Part shown: positions 1 to 4,454 of the stretch, in pieces
Layout: each line of letters opens with the position of its first letter
Position numbering within the stretch: the stretch's first letter is position 1
DNA from: Candidatus Woesearchaeota archaeon
GTDB taxonomy: Archaea > Nanobdellota > Nanobdellia > Woesearchaeales > UBA525
DNA: 8,740 nucleotides
Direction of reading: 5' to 3'
NCBI GenBank assembly: GCA_023252315.1
Contig: JAJPEB010000045.1
Coordinates: 1 to 8,740, forward strand
Position numbers and translations under genes: made by a program
The notes under the pieces: model-generated
Databases searched by the model: none
What the model saw: only the letters and a program-made list of their open reading frames with translations
What the model was told of the DNA's origin: nothing

Positions 1-27
1 TTTTCACCCCCTTTCCCTCCTCACGAT

Positions 28-52
28 GGTTCACCCGCATGCTGGATGAACC
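28..52. promoter_or_regulatory. Inverted repeat upstream of the trmB TATA box
   Basis: GGTTCA (28-33) and TGAACC (47-52) form a perfect 6-bp inverted repeat with a 13-nt spacer. It ends 9 nt before the TATA box of the regulator gene. That position suits an activator or repressor site, for example autoregulation by the TrmB-type protein, but the repeat is short and chance cannot be excluded. The surrounding 1-60 stretch is otherwise pyrimidine-rich, with no gene that can be established. Confidence 0.25.
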
Positions 53-61
53 CGCGTAACC

Positions 62-69
62 TATTTAAA
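62..69 (+). promoter_or_regulatory. Archaeal TATA box for the TrmB-family gene
   Basis: TATTTAAA is an AT-rich island in GC-rich DNA and fits the archaeal TATA consensus. Its centre is near 66, which predicts transcription starting around 90-95. That gives a leader of about 35 nt containing the ribosome binding site GGGAGGT (114-120). A CCCCT-N6-AGGGG palindrome (86-101) straddles the predicted start site and could be an operator. Confidence 0.6.
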
Positions 70-85
70 GTGGTCCTGACTTTGT

Positions 86-101
86 CCCCTCTACAAAGGG
101 G
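86..101. promoter_or_regulatory. Palindrome over the predicted trmB transcription start
   Basis: CCCCT (86-90) and AGGGG (97-101) pair perfectly around a 6-nt centre, nested in a looser TTTG (81-84) / CAAA (94-97) pair. The site overlaps the transcription start predicted from the TATA box. A repressor bound here would block initiation, so autoregulation by the encoded TrmB-type protein is a reasonable inference. It is too short to be sure. Confidence 0.3.
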
Positions 102-127
102 TGAGGCCCATTTGGGAGGTAGATTGA

Positions 128-937
128 ATGATAGCGAGAGACGACTTCCTGTCCAAGCTGCGCAGGTATTTCGGTCTTAACTTGTACGAGGTCAAGATCT
201 GGACCGCGCTGCTCAGCCGCGGCGTCTCGACCGCGGGCGAGCTCTCCGACATCGCGAACGTGCCGCGCAGCCGCAGCTACGACGTGCTCGAGAGCCTCGA
301 GAAGAAGGGCTTCATCGTGATGAAGCTCGGAAAGCCCATCAAGTACATCGCGGTCGACCCCGAAGAGGTGGTCGAGCGCGTGAAGAAGAACATGAAGCGC
401 GAGGCGGACGAGTCGGTCTCGCGCCTCGAGAACCTCAAGAAGACGGACGTGGTGGACGAGCTCAAGAACCTGCACACGCAGGGCGTCGAGCTCGTCGAGC
501 CCTCCGACCTCTCGGGGAGCCTGCGCGGCAGGCACAACCTCTACAACCACCTCGAGCTCACCATCCGCGGCGCCGAGGAGTCCGTCACGCTCGTGTCCAC
601 GAGCAGCGGCATCCTGCGCAAGATGGAGGGGCTCAAGCAGGTCTTCAAGGAAGTGAGCAAGCGCGGCGTCAAGGTGCGCATCGCGGCTCCCATGACGAAG
701 GAGACCATCGAGGCGGCGAAGGAGCTCGAGGGCATCGCCGAGGTGCGCGACACGAAGCTCAAGGCGCGCTTCTGCATCGTCGACGGCAAGGAGATCGTCT
801 TCATGCTGATGGACGACGGCGACGTGCACCCGACGTACGACGTGGGCATCTGGATCAACACGCCGTTCTTCTCGTCCGCGCTCGACCAGCTCTTCGAGCT
901 CGCGTGGAAGGACATGAAGAAGGTCAAGGCGAAGTAG
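128..937 (+). CDS. TrmB-family transcriptional regulator
   Basis: A 269-residue protein of the TrmB type. These archaeal regulators sense sugars or other small molecules and bind promoter DNA as dimers. Residues about 5-75 form a winged helix-turn-helix: a GLNLYEVKIWTALL helix, then VSTAGELSDIANVPRSR as the turn and recognition helix, with SYDVLESLEKKGFI leading into the wing. A Lys/Glu-rich helical linker follows (about 78-118). Residues about 128-265 form an alpha/beta domain of the phospholipase-D-like TrmB effector type, with beta strands ESVTLVSTS, KVRIAAPM, RFCIVDGKEIVFML and YDVGIWIN. The ATG at 128 is supported by the ribosome binding site GGGAGGT, 7 nt upstream. The full sugar-binding extension of classical TrmB is not evident, so this is a shorter member and the ligand is unknown. 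The gene has its own TATA box and T-run terminator and looks monocistronic. Targets cannot be read from the window, although palindromes at its own promoter suggest autoregulation. The symbol is left blank because orthology to characterised TrmB is not established. Confidence 0.9.
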   Translation: MIARDDFLSKLRRYFGLNLYEVKIWTALLSRGVSTAGELSDIANVPRSRSYDVLESLEKKGFIVMKLGKPIKYIAVDPEEVVERVKKNMKREADESVSRLENLKKTDVVDELKNLHTQGVELVEPSDLSGSLRGRHNLYNHLELTIRGAEESVTLVSTSSGILRKMEGLKQVFKEVSKRGVKVRIAAPMTKETIEAAKELEGIAEVRDTKLKARFCIVDGKEIVFMLMDDGDVHPTYDVGIWINTPFFSSALDQLFELAWKDMKKVKAK

Positions 938-950
938 GCCTGGCGCATTC

Positions 951-975
951 CTCTTTTTTCCATTCTTCTCTTGCA
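951..975 (+). terminator. T-rich terminator after the TrmB-family gene
   Basis: CTCTTTTTTC, with six T at 954-959, begins 14 nt after the stop codon and is followed by TTCTTCTCTT. Pyrimidine/T-runs on the coding strand are the usual intrinsic termination signal in archaea and need no hairpin. The signal separates the regulator gene from the next gene, which has its own promoter. Confidence 0.6.
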
Positions 976-1045
976 CTCGACACGATCGCTATCCGCTCTC
1001 TCACGCTGTTCGCGAATCCTCCTATCGGCATCCCGCACGAAATCA

Positions 1046-1052
1046 TTTTATA
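1046..1052 (+). promoter_or_regulatory. TATA box, probably giving a leaderless transcript
   Basis: TTTTATA, preceded by the A-rich GAAATCA, stands out from GC-rich surroundings. Its centre (about 1049) lies 26 nt before the ATG at 1075, so transcription would start at or within a few bases of the start codon. No usable ribosome binding site exists: GGAG at 1070-1073 is only one base from the ATG. The next gene is therefore probably expressed from a leaderless mRNA. Confidence 0.6.
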
Positions 1053-1074
1053 GGTCCTGCCGTGCGATCGGAGC

Positions 1075-1944
1075 ATGCGAAGGATCGAGCAGGCCAAGCA
1101 GGGGGCGAGGGTCGCGTACGCGGTGGGCGCGTCGCTCGTGCGCAAGGCCCTCGAGCCGAGCGACCCGAGGCCGGTTCCCGTCGTCCTGAGGAAGCTCGAG
1201 CATCCGCCGCTCAACGATCTCGCGCTCAGGGTCGTCTCGTGGAACGTCCAGCGCGGCTACGGCTGGGACAAGGTCCGCAAGACGCTCGAGCGCATCAAGC
1301 GCGCGCACGATCCCCACGTCATCTTCCTGCAGGAGTGGCCGTGCTACGGCAAGAGCCCGTTCTGGGACACGGACGTCCACGCGAAGCAGCTCTTCGAGGG
1401 ATGGAGCATGGTGTACGCGCCCGTGCACAAGGTGCGCGACCGCACCCCCTACTACAACTTCTCGCACACGGGCAACCTCGTCGCGCTGCGCGTCCCCTTC
1501 TCGCAGGAGGCGGCGTGGTCGCTCGCGCACATGCGCCGCACGGGCCTGGGCGAGGGGCACACGATCGAGCGCGGCGCGATCCGCGTGCGCGTGCACTACC
1601 ACTCGGGGACCCTCGGCCTCTACAACTTCCATCTCGAGAACTGCTGCGCGCCCAAGGGGAGGGAGATCCAGGCGGCCTCCGTCGCGAGGCTCGCGGCCGA
1701 CGACGCGATGGCGCTCGCGGGCGGCGACGCGAACTTCTTCATGGGCTCGCTGCTCGAGGGCGGCATCGGCGAGCTCGAGGCGGCGGGATTCCAGAACCTC
1801 TTCGCGGGCGCCGAGATCAGGGCGCTCCCGCGCCTCGACTACTTCTTCGCGAAGGGCTGCGACGCCGTCGGCACGCAGCTGCGCGGGCAGGGCTCGGACC
1901 ACCAGCCCATCCTCGCGGAAGTCCTCTTGCCGATGAAGGAGTGA
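1075..1944 (+). CDS. Endonuclease/exonuclease/phosphatase (EEP) family protein
   Basis: A 289-residue metal-dependent phosphodiesterase or phosphatase of the DNase I-like EEP superfamily, which includes AP endonucleases, DNase I, sphingomyelinases and inositol 5-phosphatases. All core motifs are present: VVSWNVQRG (metal-site Asn57), FLQEW (metal-binding Glu87), YNFHLEN (His186), GGDAN (Asp218 and Asn220, in the place of the usual GDxN), RLDYFF (Asp255) and SDHQP (Asp275-His276, the catalytic His end). An active enzyme is expected. About 47 residues precede the core, including a basic amphipathic stretch (RRIEQAKQGARVAYAVGASL) with no clear signal peptide or membrane helix. The start at 1075 fits the leaderless promoter. 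The substrate cannot be assigned: DNA repair, RNA or phosphoester turnover are all possible, and the AP-endonuclease signature is not convincing enough to name xth. It is monocistronic and convergent with the methyltransferase gene downstream. Confidence 0.88.
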   Translation: MRRIEQAKQGARVAYAVGASLVRKALEPSDPRPVPVVLRKLEHPPLNDLALRVVSWNVQRGYGWDKVRKTLERIKRAHDPHVIFLQEWPCYGKSPFWDTDVHAKQLFEGWSMVYAPVHKVRDRTPYYNFSHTGNLVALRVPFSQEAAWSLAHMRRTGLGEGHTIERGAIRVRVHYHSGTLGLYNFHLENCCAPKGREIQAASVARLAADDAMALAGGDANFFMGSLLEGGIGELEAAGFQNLFAGAEIRALPRLDYFFAKGCDAVGTQLRGQGSDHQPILAEVLLPMKE

Positions 1945-1985
1945 GCGGGGGCCGCGCAACCCGCACGACTCGCCAGGATCGCAAA

Positions 1986-2003
1986 CCCCGGGAAGCACCG
2001 GGG
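1986..2003. repeat. Hairpin in the convergent intergenic region
   Basis: CCCCGG (1986-1991) and CCGGGG (1998-2003) form a perfect 6-bp GC stem with a GAAGCA loop, about 40 nt beyond the EEP stop codon. No T-run follows, so it is not a textbook intrinsic terminator. It could stabilise the 3' end or act on both converging transcripts. Confidence 0.4.
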
Positions 2004-2059
2004 ATGTAGGAAAGAGAGAATCGTGCCCGCGTCGCGCGGAATGCCGGAAACTCCCGGAA

Positions 2060-2074
2060 CGCTCCTGGGGAGCG
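2060..2074. repeat. Second hairpin in the convergent intergenic region
   Basis: CGCTCC (2060-2065) and GGAGCG (2069-2074) form a perfect 6-bp stem with a 3-nt loop. On the minus strand it lies about 53 nt past the methyltransferase stop codon, a sensible place for a transcript 3' end. Just upstream, ATGCCGGAAAC (2041-2051) is an exact 11-base match to 4235-4245 inside the structured element ahead of the surface module. Confidence 0.35.
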
Positions 2075-2126
2075 ATCCTCGTTCCCTGTGCTTACCCGGG
2101 CCTTGCGGTATGAGGAGAGGGGCGTC

Positions 2127-3041
2127 CTACGCTCCCTTGCGCGCCCGCGCCGCCTTGCCATCGGAGGCCCCCTCCTTCCTGCACACGTAGAAGAACTCGT
2201 TCTCGACCTCGAACGTCTCCCACGAGAAGGCGAGCCTGCGCAGCAGCCGCTCGAACCACGACCTGCCCTTCGTCGATATACGGCGGCCGCCGCCGAGGCT
2301 GCGCGTGGGGAAGCTCACGACGATCCACGGCGCAGCGATCGCGGAGAGCACGTCGTACGAGACGTGCCTGCGCGTCTCCTCGAGGGAGTCGAGCAGCTTG
2401 AGCAGGAGCGCGACGTCGCCGCGCAGCGCCATGAGCGCCTCGCGGTCCTTCGTGAGGTCGAGCGCGTGCGTCTCGCCGGGGATGCCCGCGGCGGCGAAGC
2501 ACCGCTCGAGGAACGCCATGTCCGCGCTGCTGATGTCGCTCGCGACCACATAGGGCGACCATCCCGCGTCCTTGAAATGGAGGTATGCGAGCGGGTTGAG
2601 CCCGCAGCCAAGGTCCACGAGGGTCTTGGGCGCGGGGATGCGCGACGCGAGCTGCGCGCAGATCTCGGGGTAGTGCGCCAAGCGCTCGCGCGTGCTCGTG
2701 TGCGCGCGCATGATCTCGTCGAGCAGCGCGCCGTCGCGCGTGCGCTCGTACTCCTCGAGCAGGCCCTCGCGCTCGCGCTGCTGGAACACGCCGTAGACCG
2801 CGCGCAGCTCCTTGCGCACCGCCTTGAGCAGCGCCTCGTGCTCGCGGCTGCGCGAGAACTGCGCGAAGTCGCGCGACGCGTCGAGCTTCTTCCTGATGCG
2901 CCCGTCCGAGCGCAGGACCCTCTCCGCGCGCTCGCGCACGAACGCGTCGTCGAGGTTCGCGAGCCCGCGGCGCGCCTTGATCGCGGCCACGAGCTCGTCC
3001 ATGCGCGAGGGCGCGCGCGCCGCGCCCGCGGCAGCCGCCAC
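2127..3041 (-). CDS. FmrO/Arm-family 16S rRNA (m7G1405-type) methyltransferase
   Basis: An S-adenosylmethionine-dependent methyltransferase of 304 residues from the start chosen. It resembles the family of ArmA, RmtB, Sgm and FmrO, which methylate N7 of 16S rRNA G1405 (E. coli numbering) in the decoding centre and block 4,6-disubstituted deoxystreptamine aminoglycosides. The hallmarks occur in the family's order: an N-terminal helical region (about 10-110), HTSTRERL (114-121), the SAM-binding loop VDLGCGLNPLA (142-152), SDIS (168-171), DVALLLKLLDSLE (209-221), VVSFPTRSLGG (241-251) and NEFFYVCRK (281-289). The R-KGM segment that normally follows SLGGR is altered here (GRRISTKGRSW), so target specificity needs testing. 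The GTG at 3041 is chosen because AGGTGGTGA (3052-3044) matches archaeal Shine-Dalgarno AGGAGGTGA at 8 of 9 positions, just before it. GTG 3050, GTG 3047 and ATG 3002 are alternatives; homology begins after all of them. The gene starts at the pelota stop codon, so the two are cotranscribed and probably translationally coupled. Confidence 0.87.
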   Translation of the reverse strand: MAAAAGAARAPSRMDELVAAIKARRGLANLDDAFVRERAERVLRSDGRIRKKLDASRDFAQFSRSREHEALLKAVRKELRAVYGVFQQREREGLLEEYERTRDGALLDEIMRAHTSTRERLAHYPEICAQLASRIPAPKTLVDLGCGLNPLAYLHFKDAGWSPYVVASDISSADMAFLERCFAAAGIPGETHALDLTKDREALMALRGDVALLLKLLDSLEETRRHVSYDVLSAIAAPWIVVSFPTRSLGGGRRISTKGRSWFERLLRRLAFSWETFEVENEFFYVCRKEGASDGKAARARKGA

Positions 3042-3043
3042 GC

Positions 3044-4084
3044 TCACCACCTGCGCGCGCCCGCGGCGCCGCCGAGCGAGTCGATCTTGCGCATCGCCTC
3101 CTCCGTCGAGAGCAGGTGCACCTTCGCGCCGATGTCCGACGCCTTGCGCATGAGCGCCTCGAGCGCCGGGAACGTCCCCTCCTCGCGCTCGCGCATCACG
3201 GTGCGCTCCGTCACGAGCAGCGTCGCGAGGTTGCCCGCAGCGGCCGCGGCCTCGAGGTCCGCGCGCCCGTACACGAGCCGGTCCTTGCCGAGCGCCTCGA
3301 GCGCGCCGTCCACGATCGCGATCTCGCGCGCCGAGCGCTCGCCCTCGAGCGTGCGCGTGAGCTCGGGGCTGCGCATGAGCTCGCCGATCGCGCTCTCGTC
3401 GGCCTCGCTCACGCTCGCGAAGACGACCTTGCCCGCGAGCGAGTGCGGCAGCTCGCGGCGCAGGTACTCCTTCCAGAAGCCCGGGCTCGCGGCCACGATG
3501 CGCTGCGCGCCGAGGCGCTGCGCGTGCTCCTCCATCTTCGCCGCGATCTCACGGTAGAACGAGCCCGTCTTCGCCTCGTCCATGCCCTTCTTCGGCACGT
3601 CCCCCTTGAGCTCGAGCAGCTTCTCGTGCCCGCTCGGGGTGAGGCGCGCGAAGAGCGCCTTCTCGCGGTCGAAGAGCACGAGCAGCGTCGCGAGGCCCGA
3701 GCCCTTGACCGCGTCGTCGAGCTTCTCGAGGTGGTAGTCCATCCAGCGCTCCTTCCTGATCTCGATGCGGTAGCCTTCCGCGACGTCGAGCGTGTGGTGG
3801 CTGCCCCGCGGGACCTCCTCCGAGCCGTCCGTCACGGTGCCCGAGACCCGCAGCTGGCCCGTATGCTTGCTGAACTCCGTCTTCCCGACGCGCACGGCCA
3901 CCCACACGCGCTTCTTCACGACCTTCGCGTTGCCAGAGCCGCTCTCGAGCTTGAACTTGTACTCGCTCTCGCCTACGCACGTGTCGCCCTCGTCGACGAT
4001 CGTGTAGAGGTACCAGAGGTCGTCCGCGCTCTCCGCCGCCGCCTTGACCGTGCCGTGCCTGAGGTCCTTGAGGAGGATCTTCAT
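3044..4084 (-). CDS. mRNA surveillance protein pelota (aPelota/Dom34)
   Basis: Pelota (346 residues) enters the empty A site of stalled archaeal ribosomes together with aEF1A and, with ABCE1, splits the subunits for rescue. The N-terminal Sm-like domain (about 1-125) opens with the diagnostic MKILLKDLRHGTVK and continues with SADDLWYLYTIVDEGDTCVG. The central domain (about 126-245) carries LATLLVLFDREKALFARL and IVAASPGFWKEYLRREL. The C-terminal domain (about 246-346) has REIAIVDGALEAL, LVYGRADLEAAAAAGNLATLLVTE and ends SLGGAAGARRW in place of the usual LGGIAAILRY. As expected for pelota rather than release factor aRF1, there is no NIKS box and no GGQ motif. The length is typical. The ATG at 4084 gives the canonical N-terminus; only a weak ribosome binding site (GGCGA) precedes it, and a possible TATA box at 4118-4127 would give a leader of about 13 nt. 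It is the first gene of an operon with the 16S rRNA methyltransferase, and both products act on the small-subunit decoding region. Confidence 0.95.
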   Translation of the reverse strand: MKILLKDLRHGTVKAAAESADDLWYLYTIVDEGDTCVGESEYKFKLESGSGNAKVVKKRVWVAVRVGKTEFSKHTGQLRVSGTVTDGSEEVPRGSHHTLDVAEGYRIEIRKERWMDYHLEKLDDAVKGSGLATLLVLFDREKALFARLTPSGHEKLLELKGDVPKKGMDEAKTGSFYREIAAKMEEHAQRLGAQRIVAASPGFWKEYLRRELPHSLAGKVVFASVSEADESAIGELMRSPELTRTLEGERSAREIAIVDGALEALGKDRLVYGRADLEAAAAAGNLATLLVTERTVMREREEGTFPALEALMRKASDIGAKVHLLSTEEAMRKIDSLGGAAGARRW

Positions 4085-4117
4085 GGGGTCGCCTTGCCCT
4101 AGGCGTGGGCCCGGGTG

Positions 4118-4127
4118 ATTCTTAAGC
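4118..4127 (-). promoter_or_regulatory. Possible TATA box for the pelota operon
   Basis: Read on the minus strand, GCTTAAGAAT is the only AT-rich run in a suitable place, centred about 40 nt before the pelota ATG. It predicts transcription starting near 4097 and a short leader. It is a poor match to the TATA consensus, and its CTTAAG core is symmetric, so the call is tentative. Confidence 0.35.
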
Positions 4128-4194
4128 GTGTAGGTTCACGAGAAGGATGCAGTCTCCTCGCGTCCTGATCTCGGGCTGCTGCCTTGGAGCCGAA

Positions 4195-4348
4195 CGGAAA
4201 ACGGGCCGATTCGCTCGGGAACGCAGTTCCCGGCATGCCGGAAACCAGTTTCCGTCACATGCAGGCCCGTTTTCGTAAAACCTGCGACGGAGGCTCGGAA
4301 AACTCGAAGCTTTCCGGCCGCCGGAAATGCGTGGCATTTCCGAGCCTC
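4195..4348. repeat. Cluster of nested perfect inverted repeats (structured element)
   Basis: This 154-nt stretch of the divergent intergenic region holds no credible gene but is packed with perfect inverted repeats. Domain I: GAAAACGGGCC (4197-4207) pairs with 4264-4274 (11 bp) and encloses two hairpins, CGGGAAC/GTTCCCG (4216-4232) and CGGAAAC/GTTTCCG (4239-4254), which would make a three-way junction. Domain II: 12 bp, 4290-4301 with 4337-4348, encloses TTTCCGG/CCGGAAA (4311-4327). Alternative pairings compete with these: TCCGTC+GCAGG with CCTGC+GACGGA (4251-4291), and CGGAAATGC/GCATTTCCG (4322-4342). The hexamer CGGAAA occurs seven times counting both strands. Every pair is Watson-Crick, so either strand could fold. 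It lies upstream of both predicted flanking promoters. It may be a noncoding RNA, an operator array, a mobile or REP-like repeat, or a DNA-structural element; the sequence does not decide. The flanks 4130-4194 and 4349-4410 show nothing further that I can support. Confidence 0.75.
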
Positions 4349-4423
4349 GCAGTACGACCTCCGCAGCAGCTACGACGAAAAATGAAGCAGACCCCGTTCC
4401 TTCCGACTGAGGGAAAAGAAATG

Positions 4424-4431
4424 TTTATATA
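4424..4431 (+). promoter_or_regulatory. Strong TATA box of the surface-protein operon
   Basis: TTTATATA, preceded by the purine-rich GGGAAAAGAAATG (a plausible BRE), is the best archaeal promoter in the window. Its centre (about 4428) lies 27 nt before the ATG at 4455, so the transcript probably starts at or very near the start codon. GGGAGG at 4441-4446 would suit an SD-led start only if transcription began somewhat earlier. The reverse reading, TATATAAA, lacks a BRE on its upstream side. Confidence 0.75.
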
Positions 4432-4454
4432 CGCCGCGTCGGGAGGCCAGCACG

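Noticed and set aside
1..20. Possible start of a divergent minus-strand gene (GTG at 7 with GGAGG at 20-16)
   Set aside because: Only two codons lie in the window, and the TTTAAA at 64-69 is used more plausibly by the plus-strand regulator. It cannot be supported without upstream sequence.
1986..2074. Intrinsic hairpin-plus-T terminators
   Set aside because: The stems are perfect, but no T-run follows on either strand, so they are listed only as hairpins.
2127..3041. Recent plasmid-borne aminoglycoside resistance gene
   Set aside because: Codon and base use match the neighbours, the gene is fused into the pelota operon, and no mobile element is present. A resident gene is more likely.
2088..4102. 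Long plus-strand open frames opposite pelota and the methyltransferase
   Set aside because: They translate to Arg/Ala/Leu/Glu-rich sequence without recognisable motifs, whereas the minus strand encodes two clear protein families.
4195..4348. Replication origin with Orc1/Cdc6 boxes
   Set aside because: Some GGAAAC/GTTTCC half-sites resemble origin boxes, but there is no full box with its G-run, no clear AT-rich unwinding stretch within the cluster, and no orc1/cdc6 gene in the window.
4195..4348. CRISPR array or classic insertion-sequence ends
   Set aside because: The repeats are inverted and of differing length rather than direct and evenly spaced, and there is no transposase gene or target-site duplication I can see.
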